Counted from the first letter of the stretch, positions 52,070-61,887 are shown. The stretch: 64,000 bases of DNA from Ketobacter sp963922875 (GCA_963922875.1 CAWUJH010000004.1:124001-188000); one strand, 5' to 3'. Made by a program: numbers and translations. The notes: a model not told the origin generated them from the letters alone.

Positions 52070-52972
52070 ATGAATTATCCAACCATTGAAAACTTTGTGG
52101 GTAATACCCCATTAGTTCGACTGCAGCGCTTGGGTCAGAATTCAAGCAACGTGATTCTGGTAAAACTAGAAGGCAATAATCCAGCGGGATCAGTGAAAGA
52201 CCGACCCGCCATGTGCATGATTCAAGAGGCCGAAGCTCGGGGTGATATTAAACCGGGAGATACCTTGATTGAGGCGACGAGCGGTAATACCGGGATTGCC
52301 TTAGCCATGGCTGCTGCTATCAAGGGTTATAAACTGATTCTTATTATGCCTGATAATATGAGTGCGGAGCGGAGAGCCTCTATGGCGGCTTATGGTGCCG
52401 AGTTGATACTAGTCACCAAAGCTCAAGGTATGGAAGGTGCCAGAGATTTGGCTGACACCATGCAAAAAGCCGGTAAAGGTGTCGTTCTGGATCAATTTGC
52501 CAATCAGGATAATCCTTTGGCTCACTATCAAGGGACTGGTCCGGAAATTTGGCGCGATACTCAGGGTCAAATTACTCATTTTGTCAGTTCTATGGGCACC
52601 ACTGGAACCATAATGGGAACCTCCCGGTTCCTTAAAGAACAGAACCCTGAAATCCAAATCATTGGTCTACAGCCGCAAGAAGGCAGTGCTATACCGGGTA
52701 TCCGGCGCTGGCCAGAGGCTTATTTACCGAAAATTTTTGATGCCAGCAGAGTGGATAGAATTATTGATATTAACCAGCAGGATGCAGAAAAAACCATGCG
52801 CGCGCTGGCTACCCAAGAGGGTATCTTTTGCGGTGTTTCTTCAGGTGGGTCTGTTGCCGGAGCATTACAGATTAGCCAAGAACTGGAAAATGCTGTCATT
52901 GTAGCTATCATTTGCGATCGTGGTGATCGCTACTTATCCACTGGCGTGTTTGATAACTCCACTTATGAATGA
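52070..52972 (+). CDS. cysM: cysteine synthase B
   Basis: PLP enzyme joining O-acetylserine with sulfide or thiosulfate. The 300-aa product has NFVGNTPLVRLQRLG, NPAGSVKDRPAMCM with the PLP lysine K43, EATSGNTGIALAMAAA, SSMGTTGTIMGTSRFLK and CGVSSGGSVAGAL. The CysM type is shown by the short length and RRWPEAYLP. The exonuclease gene overlaps its end by 8 bp. cysM-exo-rlmD-relA-mazG is also a Pseudomonas order. Confidence 0.95.
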   Translation: MNYPTIENFVGNTPLVRLQRLGQNSSNVILVKLEGNNPAGSVKDRPAMCMIQEAEARGDIKPGDTLIEATSGNTGIALAMAAAIKGYKLILIMPDNMSAERRASMAAYGAELILVTKAQGMEGARDLADTMQKAGKGVVLDQFANQDNPLAHYQGTGPEIWRDTQGQITHFVSSMGTTGTIMGTSRFLKEQNPEIQIIGLQPQEGSAIPGIRRWPEAYLPKIFDASRVDRIIDINQQDAEKTMRALATQEGIFCGVSSGGSVAGALQISQELENAVIVAIICDRGDRYLSTGVFDNSTYE

Positions 52973-53735
52973 ACTAGTTTTTGATTTGGAAACGGTACCT
53001 GATGTTACGGGTGCGCGACGTCTTTATGAATTTTCTGCGCTTAGTGATAGTGAAGTAGCCGACGCCTTGTTCCATCTGCGTCGCCAGGAATCCGGCGGCG
53101 AATTTCTCCGGCACCACCTTCATCAGATTGTGGCCATTTCAGCGGTTTTTCGATCAGGAGAGCATGTGGCCGTATGGAGTCTGGGAGATGAAACGGCCAC
53201 AGAAGCGGAAATCCTGGAAAAATTCTTTCATTTAATTGATCGTTACTCGCCGACGTTAATTAGCTGGAATGGCAGTGGCTTTGATTTGCCGGTACTACAC
53301 TATCGCGCCTTATTGCATGGTGTAAGTTGCCCTCGTTACTGGGATCAGGGTGGGGATGATCGAAACTTCAAATGGAATAACTATTTAAGTCGCTATCATG
53401 AACGCCACACTGATTTAATGGATTTGTTGGCCCTGTATAACAACAGGGCCTATGTGCCCCTCGATCAAATGGCCGCATTGCTCGGGTTCCCAGGAAAAAT
53501 GGGAATGAGTGGAGCCAAAGTATGGGATGCTTTCAAGGATGGTGATGTAAAAGGTATCCGAGACTATTGTGAGACGGATGTCTTGAATACCTGGCTGGTG
53601 TATTTGAGGTTTCAGCTTATTCGGGGAAATCTGACAGCGAAGGAATATGAAGGCGAGCTACAGTTGGTAAAACAATATCTTAAACGTGAGGCTAAACCTC
53701 ACTTTCTCGAATTTTTGCAGCATTGGGAACAGTAG
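52965..53735 (+). CDS. PolB-like 3'-5' exonuclease (DNA_pol_B_exo2)
   Basis: 256 aa. The exonuclease motifs are visible: VFDLETVPD (Exo I, acidic pair), WNGSGFDLPVLHYRAL (Exo II) and RDYCETDVLNTWLVYLRF (Exo III with YxxxD). This family is a predicted DnaQ/PolB-like exonuclease of unknown substrate. ATG 52965 overlaps the cysM stop (ATGAATGA), so translation is coupled. The ORF extends upstream but the homology begins here. Confidence 0.88.
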   Translation: MNELVFDLETVPDVTGARRLYEFSALSDSEVADALFHLRRQESGGEFLRHHLHQIVAISAVFRSGEHVAVWSLGDETATEAEILEKFFHLIDRYSPTLISWNGSGFDLPVLHYRALLHGVSCPRYWDQGGDDRNFKWNNYLSRYHERHTDLMDLLALYNNRAYVPLDQMAALLGFPGKMGMSGAKVWDAFKDGDVKGIRDYCETDVLNTWLVYLRFQLIRGNLTAKEYEGELQLVKQYLKREAKPHFLEFLQHWEQ

Positions 53736-53738
53736 TAA

Positions 53739-55076
53739 ATGGCAAGACGTAGACGCAATAAGAAGATTTCTCCGGACCCCGTAACCCTGACAATAGACAG
53801 TTTAAGCCACGATGGGCGTGGTGTGGGTCGGATTGAAGGTAAAGCGGTATTCGTTGACGGAGCGTTGCCTGGAGAGCGTGTTATTGCCCAATACACTCAT
53901 CAGAAACGCAGCTTTGATGAAGCTCGTGCCATTGAAATTATGGATCCCAGTGCGGACCGAGTGGAACCGCAATGTGCCCAAGCAGCCATCTGTGGTGGTT
54001 GTAGTCTGCAGCATATGAATGACGACGCCCAGGTCGCTATGAAGCAGGCGGTGTTAATTGAGCAATTAAAGCATTTTGGCGACTTACAGGCATTGCATAT
54101 TACCGAGCCTTTGCGAGGCCCGCTTTTTGGTTATCGTCGTAAAGCCCGGTTGGGCGTGAAGTATGTCGATAAAAAGGAGGCGGTACTGGTGGGCTTTCGT
54201 GAAAAGCGCAATAGCTTTCTTGCCGAAATAGATCAGTGTCATGTGTTGGCTGCAGAAGTAGGATTACGCTTTCCCGAGTTTAAGCAAATGATCTCGGAAC
54301 TTGAAGCGCGCAGTGCCGTTCCGCAAATAGAAGTGGCAAAAGGTGATAATGCTACGGCATTAATTGTTCGCCACCTTACAGAGTTAAGCGCAGCTGACCA
54401 GCAGCGCCTGATCAACTTTTGTAAAGAATATGGCTTTCATCTTTATTTGCAACCCAAGGGACATGACAGTATCCATAAAGTTTTGCCAGAGTCAGGTGAT
54501 GATCGCCTTTGGTATGAATTGCCGGACTTTGGTTTGCAGCTCGCGTTCCATCCTACTGATTTTACTCAGGTGAACGCCGAGATAAATCGCCAAATGGTCA
54601 GTTTGGCGCTTAAGTATTTGGCGGTGGAACCTCAGGAGCGGGTGCTGGATTTATTTTGTGGCTTAGGGAACTTTACTCTGCCATTAGCAACCCAAGCTAA
54701 GGCGGTAATCGGTGTTGAAGGTGATGAAGCCATGGTACAGAGAGGGCGCGAAAATGCCCTTCACAATCAACTGAATAATGTTGAATTTTTTGGCGCGGAT
54801 CTCACTAAACCTTTTACTGAGCAACCTTGGGGACAACAAGGATTTGATAAGATTTTGATTGACCCTCCGCGGTCAGGAGCCCTTGAAATTGTCACGAAAA
54901 TGACTCATTTCAAACCCAAACGAATCGTGTATGTATCGTGCAATCCGGCAACTCTGGCCAGAGATGCCGGCGAATTGAAACGACAGGGTTATAGATTATT
55001 GCAAGCGGGAGTAATGGATATGTTTCCCCATACCACCCATGTAGAATCCATTGCTGTCTTTGAGCCGGAAAAATAA
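53739..55076 (+). CDS. rlmD: 23S rRNA (uracil-1939-C5)-methyltransferase RlmD
   Basis: SAM-dependent RNA methyltransferase with a 4Fe-4S cluster. The 445-aa product has an N-terminal TRAM domain (about 14-70), cluster cysteines C79, C85, C88 and a fourth in IDQCHV, and a methyltransferase fold (LDLFCGLGNFTLPLA, DPPRSGA, YVSCNPATLARD with the catalytic Cys). It begins 3 bp after the exonuclease stop. Confidence 0.96.
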   Translation: MARRRRNKKISPDPVTLTIDSLSHDGRGVGRIEGKAVFVDGALPGERVIAQYTHQKRSFDEARAIEIMDPSADRVEPQCAQAAICGGCSLQHMNDDAQVAMKQAVLIEQLKHFGDLQALHITEPLRGPLFGYRRKARLGVKYVDKKEAVLVGFREKRNSFLAEIDQCHVLAAEVGLRFPEFKQMISELEARSAVPQIEVAKGDNATALIVRHLTELSAADQQRLINFCKEYGFHLYLQPKGHDSIHKVLPESGDDRLWYELPDFGLQLAFHPTDFTQVNAEINRQMVSLALKYLAVEPQERVLDLFCGLGNFTLPLATQAKAVIGVEGDEAMVQRGRENALHNQLNNVEFFGADLTKPFTEQPWGQQGFDKILIDPPRSGALEIVTKMTHFKPKRIVYVSCNPATLARDAGELKRQGYRLLQAGVMDMFPHTTHVESIAVFEPEK

Positions 55077-55081
55077 GCGCT

Positions 55082-57349
55082 ATGGTAACTGTTCGGAACC
55101 AACAAGTTATTCGGTCTGATGGCAGTGTTGATCTAGAAGCCTGGATTGAACGGCTAAACCAAAAGGTTGAAATTTCTGACCCACAAGGTCTACTGGAATT
55201 GGCCGAGTATGCCCGTGATTTGGAAAGCACAGCGATTCGAGAAGATTCAGCCTGGGCCGATGGCAGTACAACTTTTTTGGCCGGCTTGGAAATTGCCGAC
55301 ATTTTGGCAGAGTTACGTCTGGATACCGATGCGTTAAAAGCCGCCGTAATTTATCGAGCGGTACGTGAAGGTCAGGTGAGTTTAGGTGATGTGAGTAAAC
55401 GAGCCGGTAACAATATTGCCAAGCTGGTGGAAGGCGTGCTTAGAATGGCGGCCATCAGTGCCGTGATGAATCAGGAAAATCGGGTGGTCTTAGGGCAGGC
55501 TACCGATCAGCTCGATAACCTCAGAAAAATGCTGGTCGCCATGGTGGACGACGTGCGTGTGGCGCTGATTAAACTGGCGGAGCGTACCTGTGCGATTCGA
55601 GCAGTGAAACAAGCACCCGAAGTTAAACGCCAAAAAGTAGCGAAAGAAGTTTTTGATATCTATGCGCCCTTGGCTCATCGATTGGGAATAGGCCATTTGA
55701 AATGGGAGCTGGAGGATCTGTCCTTCCGCTACTTACACCCTGATGCCTATATGCGAATCGCCAAACTGTTGGATGAAAAGCGCATGGCTAGGGATCACTA
55801 CATTCAAAATGTAGTGCAGCAGCTACATGATGCCTTAGCCCGTGTCGACATAGACTCTGACATCTCTGGACGCGCCAAGCACATATACAGTATTTGGCGT
55901 AAAATGAAACGCAAGAATATCGATTTTTACCAGGTTTACGATATCCGAGCGGTGCGGGTATTAGTTCCGGATATTCGAGATTGTTACGCGGCTTTGGGTG
56001 TGGTGCATAATATATGGCAACACATTCCCAGAGAATTCGACGACTATATCGCTACGCCAAAAGACAATGGTTATCGCTCGTTGCACACGGCAGTGTTGGG
56101 TCCCGATGGTAAAGTTCTTGAAGTTCAAATTCGTACTCAGGATATGCATGACGAAGCGGAGCTTGGTGTCTGTGCGCACTGGCGTTATAAGGAAGGCAGC
56201 ACCGGAAAGTCAGATAGCTACGATGATAAAATTGCCTGGTTGCGCCAAGTCCTTGAATGGCAGGAAGAGTTGGGTGATAACGCAGTCAGTAGTGTGTTAT
56301 CTGAATTCAATGAAGATATTACCGACGAGCGGGTTTATGTGTTTACCCCTGACGGGCATGTGGTGGATTTAGCCCAGGGTGCGACTCCTCTGGATTTCGC
56401 TTATCACATTCACACCGAAGTAGGGCACCGTTGTCGCGGGGCAAAAGTGAATGGCCGAATTGTGCCGCTGAATTATCAATTAAGAACTGGCGAGCAAGTT
56501 GAAATTTTAAAAGGTAATGAGTCACGTCCCAGCCGCGACTGGTTGCAACAGTCTTTGGGGTTTATCGGTACCAGTCGTGCCCGAGCCAAGGTGGCGCATT
56601 GGTTTAAGTTGCAGGATCGTGACAAGAATATCGAAGATGGTCGCGACATTCTGGAAAAAGAATTTAGGCGCTTGGGTGTCGATAAAATCGATCTAAATAA
56701 GATTGCCAGTGGCTTAAATCTAAAAGCAGCCGAAGATATTTATGCTGCGGTAGGCTCTGGAGACTTGCGCGTCAGTCAGATATTAAACAGCATTCAAGCG
56801 CTGGAGAATGAGGGTAAACAGCAGGAGTTGCTGCCTTTTGATAAGCGCAAACCCAAAGTTAGTCCGATAACCTCCGAGTTTACTATTAGCGGCGTTGATA
56901 ATTTAATGACGAATATCGCCGGTTGCTGTAAACCGGTGCCGGGCGACGATGTGGTAGGTTATATTTCAGTTGGGCGTGGTGTTACCGTTCATCGTCGTCA
57001 CTGTAAAGAGCTAAACCGGTTAATGGAAATTCATGGCGAGCGAGTGCTCGATGTATCCTGGTCAGCCGACACGGCCAGTACCTACCCGGTAGAAGTTTAT
57101 ATCAAGGCCTACGATCGTCAGGGGCTGTTGCGGGATATCACTTCTGTGTTGGCCAACGAGCGGGTGAATGTTACGGCGATCAATACCAAGTCGAATAAAA
57201 GCGACAATACGGCAACAATGACGCTCAATATGGACATTAGCAGCCTAGCTTCATTGGGAGACGTACTGGCCCGTATAAATCAATTATCCAATGTTATTGA
57301 TGTGCGACGTTCCATTCAGGAGCCAAATAATGCAATTAAAAAAGAATGA
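55082..57349 (+). CDS. relA: GTP pyrophosphokinase RelA
   Basis: Makes (p)ppGpp on ribosomes carrying uncharged tRNA. 755 aa: the N-terminal pseudo-hydrolase lacks the HD metal motif (VIYRAVREGQVS), so it is RelA and not SpoT. The synthetase has EFDDYIATPKDNGYRSLHTAV; TGS (about 420-480, TPDGHVVDLAQGATPLDFAYHIH) and ACT (about 670-750) follow. The EFDD variant of the EXDD motif supports RelA. It starts 5 bp after rlmD; mazG starts within its end. Confidence 0.97.
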   Translation: MVTVRNQQVIRSDGSVDLEAWIERLNQKVEISDPQGLLELAEYARDLESTAIREDSAWADGSTTFLAGLEIADILAELRLDTDALKAAVIYRAVREGQVSLGDVSKRAGNNIAKLVEGVLRMAAISAVMNQENRVVLGQATDQLDNLRKMLVAMVDDVRVALIKLAERTCAIRAVKQAPEVKRQKVAKEVFDIYAPLAHRLGIGHLKWELEDLSFRYLHPDAYMRIAKLLDEKRMARDHYIQNVVQQLHDALARVDIDSDISGRAKHIYSIWRKMKRKNIDFYQVYDIRAVRVLVPDIRDCYAALGVVHNIWQHIPREFDDYIATPKDNGYRSLHTAVLGPDGKVLEVQIRTQDMHDEAELGVCAHWRYKEGSTGKSDSYDDKIAWLRQVLEWQEELGDNAVSSVLSEFNEDITDERVYVFTPDGHVVDLAQGATPLDFAYHIHTEVGHRCRGAKVNGRIVPLNYQLRTGEQVEILKGNESRPSRDWLQQSLGFIGTSRARAKVAHWFKLQDRDKNIEDGRDILEKEFRRLGVDKIDLNKIASGLNLKAAEDIYAAVGSGDLRVSQILNSIQALENEGKQQELLPFDKRKPKVSPITSEFTISGVDNLMTNIAGCCKPVPGDDVVGYISVGRGVTVHRRHCKELNRLMEIHGERVLDVSWSADTASTYPVEVYIKAYDRQGLLRDITSVLANERVNVTAINTKSNKSDNTATMTLNMDISSLASLGDVLARINQLSNVIDVRRSIQEPNNAIKKE

Positions 57350-58190
57350 ATCGGCTCCATTAGCACCCATTGAACGTATTCGATACCTAATGGCGCGTTT
57401 GCGAGATAAGCAGCAAGGCTGCCCGTGGGATGTAAAACAATCCTTTCAATCCATAGTGCCCTATACGATCGAAGAAGCCTACGAAGTGGCTGATGCCATT
57501 CTGCGTGAAGACTATCAACATTTAAAAGAAGAGCTGGGAGATCTTTTTTTTCAGGTGGTTTTCTATTGCCAAATGGCGGAAGAAGAAGGTCATTTTCAGT
57601 TTGAGGAAATTTTCCATGAATTGGAACTGAAGCTTGTGCGGCGTCATCCTCATGTGTTTCCTGATGGAACCTTGGAGAGTCGCTTGCAAGGTAGCCAATC
57701 GATTGTGGAAGCAGAGGTTAATGCCAGCTGGGAAGCCATTAAAGTTCAGGAAAAACAAAGTAAAGATAAAACGTCTCAACCCTCGATTTTAGATGAAGTC
57801 CCGGCCAGTATGTCGCCACTCAAAAAAGCCCAGAAGCTACAAAAGGCTGCTGCCAAAAAAGGGTTTGATTGGGAACAGCCGGAAACTGTGGTGGCCAAAC
57901 TCCATGAAGAGCTTGCGGAGCTTACCCTTGAAGTTGAGCAGGATGAGCGTGACAAAATTAGTGATGAACTGGGTGATTTGATGTTTTGTTGTGTCAATTT
58001 GGCGAGGCATTATAACCTAGATGCTGAACAGGTAATGATGCAAGCAAATCGCAAGTTCGAGCGGCGTTTTCGTTTCCTTGAGCAAGCGCTGGCCGAGCAA
58101 GGCTTTGCACTTGAAGATGCCAGTCTGGAACAAATGGAAGTACAGTGGCAACAAGCAAAACGTCGCGAAAGAGAGGGTGTCAGTGACTGA
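57330..58190 (+). CDS. mazG: nucleoside triphosphate pyrophosphohydrolase MazG
   Basis: Hydrolyses NTPs and dNTPs, including non-canonical ones, and can lower (p)ppGpp. 286 aa with two MazG units: CPWDVKQSFQSIVPYTIEEAYEVADAI and LKEELGDLFFQVVFY, then ELTLEVEQDERDKISDELGDLMFCCVN with the EExxE/ExxD metal motifs. ATG 57330 has AGGAG 7 bases upstream and lies 20 bp inside relA; an earlier in-frame start at 57291 is not needed. Confidence 0.95.
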   Translation: MQLKKNESAPLAPIERIRYLMARLRDKQQGCPWDVKQSFQSIVPYTIEEAYEVADAILREDYQHLKEELGDLFFQVVFYCQMAEEEGHFQFEEIFHELELKLVRRHPHVFPDGTLESRLQGSQSIVEAEVNASWEAIKVQEKQSKDKTSQPSILDEVPASMSPLKKAQKLQKAAAKKGFDWEQPETVVAKLHEELAELTLEVEQDERDKISDELGDLMFCCVNLARHYNLDAEQVMMQANRKFERRFRFLEQALAEQGFALEDASLEQMEVQWQQAKRREREGVSD

Positions 58191-59184
58191 TGTGAAACCG
58201 CAACTGATTGATGGATTTGGTCGTAAAGTAGAATATCTGCGTTTATCCGTAACCGATCGTTGTGATTTTCGTTGTGTTTATTGCATGGCAGAAGAAATGA
58301 CTTTTTTGCCGCGAAGACAAATCCTTTCCCTGGAAGAACTACTACGCATTGCTGCAGCATTTGTTCGCTTAGGGGTTTCAAAAATCCGTTTGACTGGTGG
58401 TGAACCCTTAGTCCGTAATGGGGTTTTAGGGTTAGTGCAAAATCTGGGTCAACTTGATGGGCTCAAGCAACTGGTGTTAACTACAAATGGCTCGCACCTG
58501 AAACAAATGGCACCTGCCCTAAAGGAGTATGGTGTGCGTAGAATTAACATTAGCCTCGATAGTTTGAATCCAGAGAAATTTAAGCAGTTAACCCGCACAG
58601 GAAATCTGGCGCAGGTTTTAGAAGGTATTGAAGCAGCTCGAGCGCAGGGGTTTGAGGCCATTAAGCTCAATACGGTGTTGTTAAAGGGTCGCAACGATGA
58701 TGAGATAATTTCTCTAGTTGAATTTGCCCGAGACCATAATTTAGACATTGTTTTTATCGAAGAAATGCCCTTGGGTCATATTACCGAGCACAATCTGGCG
58801 GAAAGTTTTATTTCTTCCGATCAGGTAAAAGCATTGTTGGCACAACACTACGCACTAATAGCTCAGCCCGCCGCAGAGGTAGGAGGGCCAGCGAAATATT
58901 ATGGTTTCACCGATAGCTGCAGCCGCGTCGGATTTATTTCACCTCACAGTCACAATTTTTGTGGTGATTGTAATCGAGTACGCCTAACGGTGGAGGGTCG
59001 TTTACTGCTGTGTTTAGGTAACGAACACTCTGTAGATTTAAAAGCGGTGGTGCGGGCAACTGATAATGATGATGAACTTGATCAGGCGATTATTGCGGCT
59101 ATGCAGATAAAACCAGAACGCCACTATTTTGATGTAACAGACGAACCTCAAATCGTCCGATTTATGAATATGACTGGAGGCTGA
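58183..59184 (+). CDS. moaA: GTP 3',8-cyclase MoaA
   Basis: Radical SAM enzyme starting molybdenum cofactor synthesis from GTP. The 333-aa product has the SAM cluster C27-x3-C31-x2-C34 (CDFRCVYC), GGEPL, and the second cluster in FCGDCNRVRLTVEGRLLLC; the C-terminal ends in GG, as in active MoaA. GTG 58183 has GAGAGGG 5 bases upstream and overlaps the mazG stop by 8 bp; the longer frame to 58078 has no homology. Confidence 0.95.
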   Translation: MTDVKPQLIDGFGRKVEYLRLSVTDRCDFRCVYCMAEEMTFLPRRQILSLEELLRIAAAFVRLGVSKIRLTGGEPLVRNGVLGLVQNLGQLDGLKQLVLTTNGSHLKQMAPALKEYGVRRINISLDSLNPEKFKQLTRTGNLAQVLEGIEAARAQGFEAIKLNTVLLKGRNDDEIISLVEFARDHNLDIVFIEEMPLGHITEHNLAESFISSDQVKALLAQHYALIAQPAAEVGGPAKYYGFTDSCSRVGFISPHSHNFCGDCNRVRLTVEGRLLLCLGNEHSVDLKAVVRATDNDDELDQAIIAAMQIKPERHYFDVTDEPQIVRFMNMTGG

Positions 59185-59188
59185 CACC

Positions 59189-59725
59189 ATGGGTGCTATG
59201 GCTCAATTTGTTCCTTTAAATATTGCCGTACTTACGGTTTCCGATACTCGAACTTTAGCTACCGATACCTCTGGTCAGTTGTTGGTGGATAGGCTGCAAA
59301 CGGCGGGTCATGAATTGAGAGACCGCACCCTGATATCCGATGATCTATATCAGATTAGAGCGGTTGTATCAAAGTGGATCGCTGATGCCGATATTGAAGT
59401 GGTGCTGATTACTGGAGGTACGGGGTTTTCTCAGCGAGATTCCACTCCAGAGGCGATCATGCCTTTGCTGGATAAAACCATCGATGGTTTCGGTGAACTA
59501 TTCAGGCACATTTCCTATACGGAAATCGGAAGCTCCACCGTGCAATCTCGAGCCTTGGGTGGGCTGGTTAATGGTACCTTGATTTTTTGTATGCCGGGGT
59601 CCACCAATGCTTGTGCCACGGCCTGGGATAAAATTTTAGGCGAGCAGCTTGATGCTTGTCATAAGCCCTGCAATTTTGTAAAGCTAATTAGCCAGAAAGC
59701 CGCTCAGTGTGAGTCTAGGCAGTGA
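59189..59725 (+). CDS. moaB: molybdopterin-binding protein MoaB
   Basis: 178-aa MoaB/MogA-like protein that binds or adenylylates molybdopterin. Visible: VLTVSDTRTLATDTSGQLLVD, LITGGTGFSQRDSTPEAIMPLLD, and SSTVQSRALGGLVNGTLIFCMPGSTNACATAWD. GGAGG lies 8 bases before ATG 59189. Its stop overlaps the moeA start (GTGA). Confidence 0.94.
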   Translation: MGAMAQFVPLNIAVLTVSDTRTLATDTSGQLLVDRLQTAGHELRDRTLISDDLYQIRAVVSKWIADADIEVVLITGGTGFSQRDSTPEAIMPLLDKTIDGFGELFRHISYTEIGSSTVQSRALGGLVNGTLIFCMPGSTNACATAWDKILGEQLDACHKPCNFVKLISQKAAQCESRQ

Positions 59726-60945
59726 GTCAGGCCATTGCTAAATTGCAGCAGGTACCTATAGATCAAGCGCTGAGGCAATTGCTGTCTCAAACCCTGAACC
59801 CCTCTGAAACACAAGTTATCAGCCTGCCCAAGGCGCTCGGTAGAGTATTGGCCGAGGACGTCATCGCTCCGGTCAATGTCCCGCCGCAAGCCAACAGCGC
59901 GATGGACGGATATTGTCTTCGGTTTGATGATTGGTATGGTAACATTCCGCTCCCTGTGAGCCAGAGAATTGCGGCTGGCTCAATACCCAAGCCACTGGCT
60001 CCGTCTTCTTGCGCTCAAATTTTTACCGGTGCGGAGTTGCCGGATGGCGCCGATACGGTGGTTATGCAGGAGGAAGTCGAGCTTAGCTCGCATGGAGTGA
60101 TTTTTAAGGATAAGCCTAAAAAGGGCCAAAATATTCGGCCAAAAGGTCAGGATGTAGCTTCAGGTTCTGTTCTGCTAAGGCAGGGTTGTCGCCTCAGGCC
60201 TCAAGAATTAGGCTTGTTAGCCTCAGTGGGGTTAGCGGAACTTAAGGTCTATTCCCCGTTAAAAGTCGCTATATTTTCCACTGGAGACGAAATCATCGAA
60301 CCTGGTCAAGCATTGCTGCCAGGGCAAATTTACAATTCTAATCGCTATTTACTCATGGGGCTATTGACTTCAATGGGGCTCGACATCATTGATCTGGGCA
60401 CTGTTAAGGATTCTTTGCAAGACACCACCAAAGTGTTGCGGGAGGCTTCAAATGCTGACCTTATCATCAGCAGTGGCGGGGCTTCTGTAGGCGAAGAAGA
60501 TCACGTGCGATCTGCGATTAATGCTTTAGGCAAAGTGACATTGTGGAAGTTAGCCATAAAGCCGGGTAAACCGTTTATTTTTGGTCACGTGCTGGACACG
60601 CCCTATATGGGATTACCGGGGAATCCTGCCGCGGTGTTAGTTACCTTTTGTTTGCTGTGCCGACCATGGCTACTAAAGTCTCAGGGCGCTAGCAATTGGG
60701 CATCACTGTTTGTGAAAGGCAAAGCAGGGTTTTCCCAATCCAGGAAGAACACGCGCCAGGAATACATTCGAGCCAGAGCAAATTGGCTTGATGGTGAACT
60801 ATGGATTGAACCTCACCCGAACCAAAGTTCAGGTATGCTTTCTTCAGCTTGTTGGGGAAATGGCCTAGCGGTAGTCGCCCCCGGTACTACGGTTGATCAC
60901 GGGGACGATATCGATTTTCTTTTGTTTGACCAGTTTTTAACGTGA
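59722..60945 (+). CDS. moeA: molybdopterin molybdotransferase MoeA
   Basis: Inserts molybdate into molybdopterin-AMP. 407 aa: domain III-type N-terminus (LSLPKALGRVLAEDV-like SLPKALGRVLAEDVIAP), PPQANSAMDGY, EFQIFTGAELPDGADTV-like FTGAELPDGADTVVMQEEV, SGGASVGEEDHVRSAI, LPGNPAAVLVTF, and the C-terminal beta domain from about 330. The start GTG overlaps the moaB stop. No moaC, moaD or moaE is in the window, so the pathway is only partly here. Confidence 0.94.
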   Translation: MSQAIAKLQQVPIDQALRQLLSQTLNPSETQVISLPKALGRVLAEDVIAPVNVPPQANSAMDGYCLRFDDWYGNIPLPVSQRIAAGSIPKPLAPSSCAQIFTGAELPDGADTVVMQEEVELSSHGVIFKDKPKKGQNIRPKGQDVASGSVLLRQGCRLRPQELGLLASVGLAELKVYSPLKVAIFSTGDEIIEPGQALLPGQIYNSNRYLLMGLLTSMGLDIIDLGTVKDSLQDTTKVLREASNADLIISSGGASVGEEDHVRSAINALGKVTLWKLAIKPGKPFIFGHVLDTPYMGLPGNPAAVLVTFCLLCRPWLLKSQGASNWASLFVKGKAGFSQSRKNTRQEYIRARANWLDGELWIEPHPNQSSGMLSSACWGNGLAVVAPGTTVDHGDDIDFLLFDQFLT

Positions 60946-60986
60946 AATTTTAAGACTAGCGTTAGCTTCAGCATGCTCAGTTAAAA

Positions 60987-61808
60987 TTAAAATTGATACG
61001 TGCCTATTCCTTGTAAAGCAATAGCGCCACTGGTCTGTTGGTATTGATCAATGTATCGATGTTTCAGGGGTAACAAGTCAATACTAACTGTTTTAGTGAA
61101 GTAGGCGTCACAGGCTTGCACTGGGAAGTGTTGGACCAATGTAGCCACCTGCACCGGGAAAGACTCCAGAAAGGTAGGCTTGGCGCTCACCTTGACACTA
61201 TGTTTATCATCACAGCCACTGAACCCTACAGTCAGCAATAGATTATCGCCATCAAACTTGGTGTCGATGATATTGGCTAAAGTTTCAGGGTTTACTTCCG
61301 GGTTAAATTCGGTAATGACTATCGGCTTAGCGTCTGTTGATAACATGTTTTCAAGGCTGCCGCATTCACCGGCAAAGCTGATCTGAGCATTACTGGCTTC
61401 ACACGCATTGCTGAATGTCCGGTACTGATAATTGGGGCAAGGAGTGGTAATGCAGACAATGTCGGTGAGTTCTTTTGCGCACACCGGCTCGTATTGAGTT
61501 GTGCAGAAACGGTTACCGCATTCTACCTTGATATTCGACACGTTGCCGCGAATAGTACCTTGGCCGTTATTAACGTCGCAGCTATAGTCAGGCGGTGGTT
61601 GTTTGGCTTCCGCGACAACATTATATCGGGTGCCCGGGGCAAAATCCTCGTTGAAAATAAAGGGACCATCGGTCTTCACTGCCAGCGTTTTACCCGAATA
61701 GGTTTCCGTAAGCATAAGCTCACCTACCACACCTGAAGCCTGCCCACCCAGCTTGCATCCTGCCAAGAGCAGTGTACTCAACAGTAGCGCCAAAAAACTC
61801 CAGTTCAT
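60987..61808 (-). CDS. lipoprotein with Kazal-type inhibitor domain
   Basis: 273-aa predicted outer-membrane lipoprotein: signal peptide with lipobox LLAGC, lipidated Cys18. Residues about 50-99 match an Ig-like unit with paired C77 and C97 (NGQGTIRGNVSNIKVEC), seen in many gammaproteobacterial lipoproteins. A Kazal-like module follows, C102 to C149: C-x7-C with EPVC, then C119, C124, C136, and YRTFSNACEASN. Kazal folds inhibit serine proteases; inhibition by this one is not shown. The last 120 residues are unassigned. GGGAG precedes the ATG. Isolated between moeA and the acyl-CoA-binding protein gene. Confidence 0.8.
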   Translation of the reverse strand: MNWSFLALLLSTLLLAGCKLGGQASGVVGELMLTETYSGKTLAVKTDGPFIFNEDFAPGTRYNVVAEAKQPPPDYSCDVNNGQGTIRGNVSNIKVECGNRFCTTQYEPVCAKELTDIVCITTPCPNYQYRTFSNACEASNAQISFAGECGSLENMLSTDAKPIVITEFNPEVNPETLANIIDTKFDGDNLLLTVGFSGCDDKHSVKVSAKPTFLESFPVQVATLVQHFPVQACDAYFTKTVSIDLLPLKHRYIDQYQQTSGAIALQGIGTYQF

Positions 61809-61887
61809 TCTATTTATCTCCCTGTTTTTGTTCTTGTTTTGTCGAGATCGTAGCCTTGAAAAGCAGAAGTGTCAATTAGCTGGATTA

